The notes below the pieces were generated by a model that saw only the letters and a list, made by a program, of their open reading frames with translations, was not told where the DNA came from and ran no database searches. Below, in pieces: positions 6,598 through 12,832 of a stretch of 12,832 nucleotides of DNA (position 1 is the stretch's first letter; each line of letters begins with the position of its first letter). Origin of the DNA: an uncultured Coprococcus sp. (GTDB lineage Bacteria; Bacillota; Clostridia; Lachnospirales; Lachnospiraceae). The stretch lies in assembly GCA_900548215.1 (NCBI GenBank), contig URJI01000079.1, positions 1 to 12,832 of the forward strand, in the 5' to 3' direction. Made by a program: the position numbers and the translations under genes.

Positions 6598-7449
6598 ATG
6601 AAAAAGGGAACAAGTTATATTGTTGTTGCAGCAATGATGATGGGATTGATGCTGACGGGCTGTGGTGGAAGTGACAATTCTGACACTACAGCAGCCAGCG
6701 CTACAACAGAGTCTGTGACAGAAGAAGCAACAGAGGAGCAGGATACTGAAACACAGGACACCGCAGATGATACTGAGGACAGTTCGATCGCCATTGATGA
6801 GGAGGATACAGAGGAAGATACAGAGGACAGTGAAGAGGCAGAGGCTGATCCTTCAATAGTAGGTGTATACACCAAGAATGGTTATGAGAATTCGTATTTT
6901 GGATTCAAGATCAACCTTGAAGGAAGCTATGGAATTCAGACAAGAGGTTCATTACTGTCTGCCACCGATATCTCTGAGGTTGTGGAGGATTCCAATAGCG
7001 ATGAGACTGTACAGAGGGCATTGGATAATCTGGACAATAGCTTTACGGTAGGAAACGATTATGCATTCTGTGCAAATGATGGTACACACTATATTCTGCT
7101 CAAAATAAAGTCCCCTAAGGGTGGCGGAAATTACGGTTATGATGTGTGGGCTGATGAGAAGACAGTAGCAAAGGCAAATGTTGCTCAGATGGATACTGTT
7201 GTTACATCTACAGCAAGTAGAATTGGTGCTGAAGCAAGCAATATCGAGACTGGTTATTCCAAGTGTACAGTATTTGGTGAAGAGCATTACATATGTACAG
7301 CAACGGCTGATATGTCCGGAACAGAGTACTCTCTGACAAATGTAATAGTAAGATCAGATGACGGAAAGTACGCGATGACAATAGCCATAGAGACTCTTGG
7401 AGACAGAAATTATCAGGATATTCTGGATAACATGTTCAGTCCATTATAA
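6598..7449 (+). CDS. Putative secreted lipoprotein with acidic linker
   Basis: The 283-residue protein begins MKKGTSYIVVAAMMMG and reaches a lipobox LTGC with Cys22, so it should be exported by Sec, lipidated and anchored on the outer face of the membrane. Residues 23-86 are a low-complexity tether of Thr, Glu and Asp, probably unfolded and strongly negative. Residues 87-283 look globular, with alternating beta-type segments, and start near SIVGVYTKNGYENSYFGFKI. This region resembles small lipoproteins of unknown function common in Lachnospiraceae; I recognise no enzymatic motif. Start choice: ATG 6598 is 11 bases after AGGAGG and gives a standard signal peptide; ATG 6589 is only two bases after it. 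The gene has its own promoter and terminator and is thus a single-gene transcript. Location is confident; function is unknown. Confidence 0.85.
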   Translation: MKKGTSYIVVAAMMMGLMLTGCGGSDNSDTTAASATTESVTEEATEEQDTETQDTADDTEDSSIAIDEEDTEEDTEDSEEAEADPSIVGVYTKNGYENSYFGFKINLEGSYGIQTRGSLLSATDISEVVEDSNSDETVQRALDNLDNSFTVGNDYAFCANDGTHYILLKIKSPKGGGNYGYDVWADEKTVAKANVAQMDTVVTSTASRIGAEASNIETGYSKCTVFGEEHYICTATADMSGTEYSLTNVIVRSDDGKYAMTIAIETLGDRNYQDILDNMFSPL

Positions 7450-7486
7450 ATTTTAGAACTTTACTTTTTCAAAAACAAAAAGTATA

Positions 7487-7553
7487 ATACACATCGAAAG
7501 CGAGTGGCAAAGATTGCGTAAATCCAGTTTTGTCACTCGCTTTTTATGTGTAT
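7487..7553 (+). terminator. Intrinsic terminator after the lipoprotein gene
   Basis: A 15-bp stem (7497-7511 with 7529-7543) with one G-U wobble, followed by five T (7541-7545). Flanking bases ATACACAT (7487-7494) and ATGTGTAT (7546-7553) can extend the pairing after a small internal loop. Confidence 0.85.
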
Positions 7554-7558
7554 ATATA
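7530..7558 (+). promoter_or_regulatory. Candidate promoter of the first MATE gene
   Basis: TTGTCA (7530-7535) and TATATA (7553-7558) are 17 bases apart; a better -10 box, TATAAT (7555-7560), would need a 19-base spacer. The -35 box is inside the 3' arm of the lipoprotein terminator. Transcription would begin near 7565, just before the leader hairpin. Confidence 0.4.
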
Positions 7559-7573
7559 ATAATTTTTAGTGTG

Positions 7574-7622
7574 TAGCTATTCAGCGTAAGTCCAGCTAAC
7601 TTATGTGGATAGCTGCTTTTTT
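7574..7622 (+). terminator. Terminator-like hairpin in the leader of the first MATE gene
   Basis: AGCTATT (7575-7581) pairs with GGATAGCT (7607-7614), allowing a G-U pair, and TAAGT pairs with ACTTA further in. Six T follow (7617-7622), the form of an intrinsic terminator. It lies only 23 bases before the GTG start. It may be a second terminator of the lipoprotein transcript or a regulated attenuator of the MATE gene. Three AGCT copies (two in the stem, one in the loop at 7594) permit alternative pairings. Confidence 0.6.
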
Positions 7623-7645
7623 GTTCAGGGAAAGGAGTTTGAAGA

Positions 7646-9046
7646 GTGAAAGAAAAGGATACGGACAAAGAGAAAAGCAGAGAGAAAAATAAGATGAAGG
7701 ATATGCCGGTTAGAAAATTAATGATCCAGATGGGAATTCCGATGATTCTTTCCATGGCGCTTCAGGCGGTGTACAACATCGTGGACAGCGCATTTGTGGG
7801 AAATATGAAGGTTGGAAGTGAGGCGGCATTAAATGCATTGACGTTGGTGTTCCCGGTGCAGATGCTCATTGTTGCTCTCGGAATAGGAACTGGTGTCAGC
7901 ACAAATGCGTTTATTGCCAGAACCCTTGGTCAGGGTGACAAAGAAAGAGCCGCAAATGTAGCCGGCAACAGTCTGTTTCTTGGCGTCGTGATATATGTGG
8001 TGTGTCTGGTATTTGGAATATTTGGAGTGAGGGCTTATATAGTTTCACAGACAATGGATGCACAGGTCACAGAGATGGCTGTGGATTATCTAAGAATATG
8101 CTGTGTGTACTCATTTGGAATAATATTTTTCTCGCTTTTTGAGAAATTGCTTCAGGCAACTGGGAGATCCATGTATTCGACAATAGGCCAGGTGATGGGA
8201 GCTGTCATAAATATCATACTTGATCCGCTTCTCATATACGGAGTGGGTCCATTTCCTGAGACGGGTGTCAGAGGAGCCGCCTATGCAACTATTATAGGAC
8301 AGATAGCGTCTGCGGTTCTGCTGTGTGTGTTCCATCTGAGACTTAATAAGGAATTTGAACATGGATGTGCATACATGAAGCCTGATTGGAGAATCATCCG
8401 GGGAATATATGCCATAGGACTTCCGGCCATCATAGCACAGGCACTTATGTCCATCATGGTATACGCGCTGAATCTCGTTCTCAAGTTTAACCAGTCGGCG
8501 CAGACCGCATATGGTCTGTTTTACAAGGTTCAGCAGTTTGTGCTGTTTCTCGCATTTGGACTCAGGGATGCGATCACTCCGATCACGGCGTACAGCTATG
8601 GAATGGGTGACAGGAAGAGGATAAATGATGCGATTAAGTATGGGATAATCTACACAATAACGCTGATGGTGTTTGGAATGGCTGTGACAGAACTGTTTCC
8701 TGCTGCATTTGCAGGACTTTTCAATGCGGGACAGTCCAGGGCGTATTTTATAGCTGCCATGAGGATAATCTCCCTAAGTTTCGTATTTGCCGGGGTAAAT
8801 GTTGCATTTCAGGGAATATATCAGGCCCTTGAGGGTGGAGTGGAATCGCTGGTGATATCACTGCTCAGACAGTTGATAATCATCCTGCCGCTTGCCGGAG
8901 CATTTGCTGCTCTGGTCAGAGGCGGTCAGGCAGATGTATCACTGATATGGTGGGCGTTCCCGATCACGGAGATCGTGTCCTGCGTGGTGGGAACGATGCT
9001 GCTAAGAAGAAAAATTTGTAATATTGAAATACTTAAGTGCAAATGA
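7646..9046 (+). CDS. MATE-family multidrug/cation efflux transporter (first)
   Basis: Polytopic membrane antiporter that exports drugs or organic cations in exchange for H+ or Na+; the substrate cannot be read from sequence. The 466 residues fit the family (about 450) and hydrophobicity suggests 12 helices in two related halves. Typical motifs are KLMIQMGIPMILSMALQAVYNIVDSAFVGN (about 24-53, quoted as the first-helix signature; key elements are the GIP and the NIVD...FVG), GTGVSTNAFIARTLGQGD in the first half, and DAITPITAYSYGMGD in the second half. The first 20 residues are a charged Lys/Glu tail. The start is GTG at 7646, chosen because AAGGAG lies eight bases upstream; the internal ATG at 7694 has no good site. 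It converges on the second MATE gene with 5 bases between stops. A terminator-like hairpin precedes it. Confidence 0.92.
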   Translation: MKEKDTDKEKSREKNKMKDMPVRKLMIQMGIPMILSMALQAVYNIVDSAFVGNMKVGSEAALNALTLVFPVQMLIVALGIGTGVSTNAFIARTLGQGDKERAANVAGNSLFLGVVIYVVCLVFGIFGVRAYIVSQTMDAQVTEMAVDYLRICCVYSFGIIFFSLFEKLLQATGRSMYSTIGQVMGAVINIILDPLLIYGVGPFPETGVRGAAYATIIGQIASAVLLCVFHLRLNKEFEHGCAYMKPDWRIIRGIYAIGLPAIIAQALMSIMVYALNLVLKFNQSAQTAYGLFYKVQQFVLFLAFGLRDAITPITAYSYGMGDRKRINDAIKYGIIYTITLMVFGMAVTELFPAAFAGLFNAGQSRAYFIAAMRIISLSFVFAGVNVAFQGIYQALEGGVESLVISLLRQLIIILPLAGAFAALVRGGQADVSLIWWAFPITEIVSCVVGTMLLRRKICNIEILKCK

Positions 9047-9051
9047 TATAA

Positions 9052-10431
9052 CTACTTCTTCCCTGCGCCCTTCATCATAGACTTAAATGTCAGCAGGAAT
9101 GTTGCACCGCATGAGAATGCGGACACTATGTCGCTGATAGGCTCGGCGTAGTAAATACTCATGACCGAGTGGGTGCAATACGGAAGGATGATCGCAAGCG
9201 GGATTATCAGTATGACCTTTCTCAGCAGTGCAAATATAAGGGATTTGCCTGCCTGTCCCATGGATATGAAAGACTGCTGACATCCGTTCTGTATGCCGAA
9301 GAACATCATTCCGAATATGTATATCGGAAGAACCTTTGCACAGAGTGCTTTGAGGGATTCATCCGAGGTAAATATTCCGGCTGCCATGGACGGGAACAGG
9401 AATGCGGCTCCGGCCAGGACAAATGACACTATGATGGACATGGTTATCAGTATGGTGCATGTCTTTTTCACTCTGGCTACATTGCCTTTGCCGTAGTTGT
9501 AGCTGATGATGGGCTGGACTCCCTGTGAGAAGCCGCTCATCGGGATAAATATAATCTGCATGATACTCTGAAGTATGGTGAACGATCCCACGTACAGGTC
9601 ATCGCCGTACTTCTGGAGCCCATGAGTGAACACGATGGTTATAAGGCTCTCAGTGACCTGCATGATAAATGGTGACACACCGAGGGCTGCGATTGACAGG
9701 ATTAGCTTGCCCTGTGGACGCATCATCTGCGCTGATATGCGAAGACTCGCCTTGTCGGATGTCAGAAATCTGATAACCCAAGCCGCGCTTATCGCCTGGG
9801 ATATGACGGTTGCTATGGCGGCACCTTTGATTCCGAGGTTCAGTGCAAATATGAATATCGGATCGAGGATGATGTTGAATATGGCTCCTATGAGCACAGA
9901 AAACATGGCGGTCTTTGACTGTCCCTGGGCTGTGATAAATGTGTTCAGACCGGTGGTGATCATGACAAATATCGTGCCTATAAGGTAAATGCTCAGATAG
10001 TCATCGGCATGCGGATAGGTGGCGTCACTTGCTCCGAAGAAATACAGAAGAGGTTTCTTCAATGTGTAGATGACAGCCATAACAATAACTGTAAATATGA
10101 TGAGCAGAGTTACGCCATTTGACAGGATGCGCTGTGCCTTGTCCCTGTCGCCTTTGCCGAGAGCGATGGATGCCAGAGGTGCGCCGCCAGCACCCACGAA
10201 CACGCTGAATGCGCTCACAAGGGTGATGATCGGGAGACACAGTCCGATTCCGGTGAGGGACGCTGCACCCACCTCGGGAATATGTCCTATATATATTCTG
10301 TCCACTATGTTGTATAAGAGATTGATGAGCTGCGCCACAAATGTTGGAATGCCCATGGAGAGCATAAGTTTAAATATCGGTGCCGTGCCCATCCTCTCTT
10401 CAGAATTTGAAGAAATTGTACTTGTGTTCAT
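9052..10431 (-). CDS. MATE-family efflux transporter (second, MepA-like)
   Basis: Membrane antiporter of 459 residues with about 12 predicted helices in two homologous halves. Family signatures are LMLSMGIPTFVAQ and NIVDRIYIG in helix 1, GKGDRDKAQ after helix 3, AQGQSKTAM and NIILDPIFIF in the middle, and SGFSQGVQPIISYNYGKGN in the second half, the last typical of the MepA branch. It is not a recent duplicate of the convergent MATE gene: the two differ throughout outside the family motifs. The ATG at 10431 has AAGGAG five bases upstream. Its own promoter (10523-10551) abuts a perfect palindrome (10491-10521). The transported compound is unknown. Its stop lies 5 bases from the stop of the converging MATE gene, leaving no room for a terminator. 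Confidence 0.92.
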   Translation of the reverse strand: MNTSTISSNSEERMGTAPIFKLMLSMGIPTFVAQLINLLYNIVDRIYIGHIPEVGAASLTGIGLCLPIITLVSAFSVFVGAGGAPLASIALGKGDRDKAQRILSNGVTLLIIFTVIVMAVIYTLKKPLLYFFGASDATYPHADDYLSIYLIGTIFVMITTGLNTFITAQGQSKTAMFSVLIGAIFNIILDPIFIFALNLGIKGAAIATVISQAISAAWVIRFLTSDKASLRISAQMMRPQGKLILSIAALGVSPFIMQVTESLITIVFTHGLQKYGDDLYVGSFTILQSIMQIIFIPMSGFSQGVQPIISYNYGKGNVARVKKTCTILITMSIIVSFVLAGAAFLFPSMAAGIFTSDESLKALCAKVLPIYIFGMMFFGIQNGCQQSFISMGQAGKSLIFALLRKVILIIPLAIILPYCTHSVMSIYYAEPISDIVSAFSCGATFLLTFKSMMKGAGKK

Positions 10432-10490
10432 AACTACTCCTTAATGTTGATAACTTTATAAAATCTGCTGAAAACTTTATCGTTCATCGT

Positions 10491-10521
10491 GGTGACGGAG
10501 GTGCCTGACCCCTCCGTCACC
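10491..10521. repeat. Perfect 11-bp palindrome at the start of the second MATE transcript
   Basis: GGTGACGGAGG (10491-10501) and CCTCCGTCACC (10511-10521) are exact reverse complements around a nine-base centre. It is GC-rich in an A/T-rich spacer and has no T-run on either side, so it is not a terminator. It could be an operator, a 5' mRNA hairpin, or one copy of a dispersed REP-like palindrome. Confidence 0.8.
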
Positions 10522-10522
10522 T

Positions 10523-10551
10523 AGGATATTTCAGTTGGGTGGTGTAGTCAA
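10523..10551 (-). promoter_or_regulatory. Promoter of the second MATE gene
   Basis: On the minus strand TTGACT (10551-10546) and TATCCT (10528-10523) are 17 bases apart. The predicted start, near 10516, falls inside the palindrome at 10491-10521, and the leader is about 85 bases. Confidence 0.55.
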
Positions 10552-10664
10552 TCTGAAAATAATAAAGAAAGTATAAAATAAATGATAGGTAGAAAAAGTC
10601 CAGTAAATATGCGGTAAACAGTAAAAAACAAGTGAAAATATGACAGAAGCTTGAAAATTTAATC

Positions 10665-10693
10665 TTGACAAATTTACTAGGAAAGCGCATTAT
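10665..10693 (+). promoter_or_regulatory. Promoter of the trpE T-box transcript
   Basis: A perfect TTGACA (10665-10670) is followed after 17 bases by CATTAT (10688-10693), a 4/6 match to the -10 box. The predicted start near 10700 is just ahead of the T-box stem I. Confidence 0.6.
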
Positions 10694-10699
10694 GGTTAC

Positions 10700-11052
10700 A
10701 GATATAAGATAAACCGTTGATCAAGAGGAGTAGCGGCATATAACATGTTCAGAGAGTTGCAGGTGGTGTGATTGCAGCGATGGGAGTGCAGGTGAATGGA
10801 CTTGTGAGGGTGAACCGAAAGATTTGAGAATTATATTGATGATCAAGTAGGGGAGACGGAGACCTACCGTTATAGAAGGTACATATATGGTTGTATATGG
10901 TCGAGGGCATCGATATATATAAATATATATAAGTTATTTATATATATTTTTTTTATTTATTGATGAAATTAGGTGGCACCGCAGGAGATTAGATTTCTTG
11001 TCCTAATGTTAGTAGGATAAGGAATTTTTTTTATGTCCTGTGGTGCTTTTTT
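10700..11052 (+). promoter_or_regulatory. Tryptophan T-box leader with terminator (controls trpE)
   Basis: This RNA senses uncharged tRNA-Trp and lets transcription pass into trpE only when tryptophan is short. Stem I shows the specifier loop closed by CAAG (10722-10725) and CTTG (10801-10804), with AGTA (10729-10732) on one side and GAA-TGG-A (10794-10800) on the other; the specifier codon is TGG (10797-10799), tryptophan. The AG-bulge arm is GTTGCA (10756-10761) with TGCAGC (10773-10778) around GGTGGTGTGA. The T-box core AGGTGGCACCGC is at 10971-10982; its bulge TGGC (10974-10977) fits tRNA GCCA, the end of a tRNA with a G73 discriminator as in bacterial tRNA-Trp. The terminator pairs 10976-10986 with 11036-11046 (one G-U) and ends in six T (11047-11052). 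A further 128 bases separate it from the trpE start; I see only a small hairpin (11139-11152) there. Confidence 0.95.
10921..10954 (+). terminator. All-A/T hairpin with U8 run inside the T-box leader
   Basis: AAATATATATAA (10921-10932) pairs exactly with TTATATATATTT (10938-10949) around a five-base loop, and the T-run 10947-10954 overlaps and follows the 3' arm. It lies between the upper T-box stems and the T-box core. The form is terminator-like, but a stem without G-C pairs is weak; a pause site or a simple spacer helix is equally possible. Confidence 0.4.
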
Positions 11053-11180
11053 AGTTTGCAGAAAGACATGTGACATTTGACAAATCCTTTGACGACAGCC
11101 TGAAAGACGTATACGAAAGAGATGAGCACAGGGTAATTTCCTGAATACAGGATAGTGTTCAAAAACAAGGAGGACGAGAC

Positions 11181-12659
11181 ATGATAAGACCAGAACTTGG
11201 CGAGGCAAAGAGATATGCGGCGGACGGATACAGGATGGTGCCGGTGTGCTGCGAGATGTTATCGGATGTGGTCACACCTATCAACTTACTCAGAAAGCTG
11301 AAAGCGGCAAATGAGCACTGTTACATACTGGAGAGCGTGGAGAATCAGGAGGTGTGGGGACGCTATACATTTCTTGGTTACAATCCAAAGCTTGATGTCA
11401 CATGCATGAATGGGCACATACAGCTCAAGGATATAGATGGAAATGTAATAAAGGAAGCGGATGACATTCATCCTGAGGTATTCATAAGAGAGATTCTCAA
11501 GGATTACAGGAGCCCAAAGATAGAAGGACTTCCAACATTTACAGGCGGGTTTGTCGGTTACTTCTCATATGATTATATAAAGTACAGTGAGAAGAAGCTT
11601 GTGATCGATGCCGAGGACGATGAGGGATTTCAGGATCTGGATCTGATGTTATTTGACAAGGTCATTGCATTTGACAATTTCAAGTCTAAGCTTATCCTCA
11701 TTGCAAATGCCGATACATCCGATATAGAAGCTGGATATGCAAAGGCACTTGCTGACATAGAAGATATGAAGAAGCTGATCCTCGGTGGAGAGATGGCAGA
11801 GATAGAGCCGGTTAAGATGAAGAGTGATTTCAAGCCGCTGTTCGACAAAGAGAAGTATTGCAGCATGGTCGAGAGGGCAAAGAAGTACATATTTGAGGGT
11901 GATATCTTCCAGGTGGTTCTGTCCAACAGACTTGAGGCTGAGATGGAGGGTTCACTGTTCAATACATACAGGGTTCTCAGAAGCACAAATCCTTCTCCGT
12001 ATATGTTCTACTTCAGCGGAGACCAGATAGAGGTTGCGGGCGCATCACCTGAGACCCTGGTAAAGCTTGAAAATGGCGTGCTCCACACATTTCCTCTTGC
12101 TGGAACGAGATCGAGGGGAAAGACAAAGGAAGAGGATATGAGACTTGAGGCCGGACTCATGGCGGACGAGAAGGAACTGGCGGAGCACAACATGCTGGTG
12201 GATCTCGGAAGAAATGATCTTGGCAAGATAAGCAAGTTCGGAACTGTTGAGGTTGAGCAGTACATGAAGGTTCAAAGATACTCACATGTAATGCATATCG
12301 GGTCAACGGTCAAAGGAGAGATTGATGACAGCAGGTATGATGAGCTGTCAGCCGTGGATGCGGTACTTCCGGCAGGAACCCTCTCGGGAGCACCGAAGAT
12401 CAGGGCGTGTCAGATCATCAACGAGCTGGAGAACAACAAGAGAGGAATATATGGTGGAGCCATAGGATACATAGATTTCACAGGAAATCTTGATACATGT
12501 ATAGCCATAAGGATCGCATACAAAAAGGGAGACAAGGTATTTGTCAGATCCGGAGCAGGAATCGTGGCGGACAGTGTTCCGGCAAATGAGTTCCAGGAAT
12601 GTATCAACAAGGCAAAGGCGGTTACGACAGCACTCACCATGAGCCAGGATATATCATAA
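11181..12659 (+). CDS. trpE: Anthranilate synthase component I
   Basis: TrpE turns chorismate plus ammonia (from the TrpG glutaminase subunit) into anthranilate and pyruvate, the first step of tryptophan synthesis, in the cytosol. The 492-residue protein has the N-terminal domain with ILES (49-52), where the Ser corresponds to the tryptophan feedback site, and the chorismate-binding domain: GDIFQVVLSNR (240-250), PSPYMFY (271-277), ASPE (288-291), PLAGTRSRG (305-313), AEHNMLVDLGRND (334-346), YSHVMH (367-372), PAGTLSGAPK (397-406), RGIYGGAIGY (421-430) and RSGAGIVADS (456-465). All are intact. PabB and other chorismate enzymes are similar, but the tryptophan-specific T-box upstream settles the call. 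The ATG has AAGGAGG seven bases upstream. The stop TAA lies in the first copy of an 83-bp tandem repeat; trpG is expected just beyond the right edge. Confidence 0.96.
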   Translation: MIRPELGEAKRYAADGYRMVPVCCEMLSDVVTPINLLRKLKAANEHCYILESVENQEVWGRYTFLGYNPKLDVTCMNGHIQLKDIDGNVIKEADDIHPEVFIREILKDYRSPKIEGLPTFTGGFVGYFSYDYIKYSEKKLVIDAEDDEGFQDLDLMLFDKVIAFDNFKSKLILIANADTSDIEAGYAKALADIEDMKKLILGGEMAEIEPVKMKSDFKPLFDKEKYCSMVERAKKYIFEGDIFQVVLSNRLEAEMEGSLFNTYRVLRSTNPSPYMFYFSGDQIEVAGASPETLVKLENGVLHTFPLAGTRSRGKTKEEDMRLEAGLMADEKELAEHNMLVDLGRNDLGKISKFGTVEVEQYMKVQRYSHVMHIGSTVKGEIDDSRYDELSAVDAVLPAGTLSGAPKIRACQIINELENNKRGIYGGAIGYIDFTGNLDTCIAIRIAYKKGDKVFVRSGAGIVADSVPANEFQECINKAKAVTTALTMSQDIS

Positions 12660-12832
12660 GGAGGACCCGCTTGCGGGAGATTCCTTATGATAATGCGTGC
12701 GCCGCGCGGAGCGCCTTTCATGCGCATGCACAATAAAAATAAGGAGGACCCGCTTGCGGGAGATTCCTTATGATAATGCGTGCGCCGCGCGGAGCGCCTT
12801 TCATGCGCATGCACAATAAAAATAAGGAGGAC
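12656..12832. repeat. 83-bp tandem repeat after trpE (two full copies and the start of a third)
   Basis: Copy 1 is 12656-12738, copy 2 is 12739-12821 and copy 3 begins at 12822 and is cut by the window edge; I see no mismatch between them. Each unit starts ATAAGGAGGAC, so it contains a Shine-Dalgarno sequence, and the first copy contains the trpE stop codon. Two hairpins lie in each unit. The first pairs ATAAGGA (12656-12662) with TCCTTAT (12682-12688) and CCCGC with GCGGG (12666-12677), hiding the Shine-Dalgarno sequence. The second pairs TGCGTGCGC (12694-12702) with GCGCATGCA (12722-12730), one G-U. The unit is far richer in G and C than the spacers elsewhere. No spacers separate the copies, so it is not a CRISPR array. 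Confidence 0.93.

Larger units (their letters stand above)
10432..11180. other. Divergent regulatory spacer of 749 bases between the second MATE gene and trpE
   Basis: The left part holds the leader, palindrome and promoter of the second MATE gene (10432-10551). From 10552 to 10664 there is A-rich sequence with no feature I can support. The rest is the trp promoter, T-box, terminator and trpE leader. No protein-coding gene is supported anywhere in it. Confidence 0.75.

Noticed and set aside
9169..10444. Several plus-strand open frames opposite the second MATE gene
   Set aside because: The MATE frame is continuous and carries all family motifs; the opposite frames contain no recognisable protein.
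11077..11125. A second promoter between the T-box terminator and trpE (TTGACA or TTGACG words)
   Set aside because: No adequate -10 box at 16-18 bases from either word; a promoter here would also bypass the T-box.
12410..12814. Open frame on the minus strand, 134 codons, covering the end of trpE and the tandem repeat
   Set aside because: Antisense to the conserved 3' end of trpE, its N-terminal part is just repeat sequence read through, and it has no ribosome binding site or family resemblance.
12656..12832. CRISPR array
   Set aside because: The 83-bp units follow each other directly with no unique spacers, and no cas gene is present.

Overview
The window reads as a chromosomal segment of an anaerobic, low-to-mid GC Firmicute, most likely a Lachnospiraceae gut commensal (Coprococcus, Lachnospira or Roseburia-like). 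The reasons are strong AGGAGG-type ribosome binding sites, textbook sigma-A promoters, AT-rich spacers, a tRNA gene without encoded CCA, a tryptophan T-box before trpE, a Cys-rich Mrp protein and a COG1313-type radical SAM protein. The genus is an inference from style, not from a database match. I see no transposase, integrase, phage gene or CRISPR array.

Layout. 1-1300 (minus strand): the 5' end of an unknown coiled-coil-like gene with an excellent promoter, then trmB (tRNA m7G46 methyltransferase). 1238-1567: tRNA-Lys(CTT) with its own promoter, then a perfect 22-bp bidirectional terminator shared with the converging genes. 1630-3517 (minus): a two-gene unit, an Mrp/NBP35 Fe-S carrier ATPase followed by a radical SAM enzyme. 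3588-6331 (plus): an M20-family aminoacyl-histidine dipeptidase (pepD) followed by an orphan PTS-type EIIC membrane protein, ended by a strong terminator. 6356-6469: the degraded 3' end of what looks like an aldo/keto reductase. 6528-7545: a secreted lipoprotein with its own promoter and terminator. 7553-9046 (plus) and 9052-10551 (minus): two different MATE-family transporters placed tail to tail with only 5 bp between their stop codons. The first has a terminator-like hairpin in its short leader; the second has a perfect palindrome at its predicted transcription start. 10665-12659: promoter, tryptophan-specific T-box leader and trpE. 12656-12832: an 83-bp sequence in tandem, starting in the trpE stop codon and carrying the Shine-Dalgarno sequence in every copy.

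How the parts work together. Most of the window is housekeeping: tRNA modification, Fe-S handling, dipeptide hydrolysis and tryptophan synthesis. The best supported regulatory circuit is the trp one. The leader reads uncharged tRNA-Trp through a UGG specifier and a UGGC bulge that fits the G73 discriminator of tRNA-Trp, and so controls trpE and presumably the trp genes beyond the right edge. The parts that standard annotation would leave unexplained are the 83-bp tandem repeat between trpE and the next gene, an all-A/T hairpin with a U8 run inside the T-box leader, the hairpin leader of the first MATE gene, the promoter palindrome of the second MATE gene, and the dyad over the trmB -10 box. 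No clear candidate for a wholly new multi-gene system is visible.
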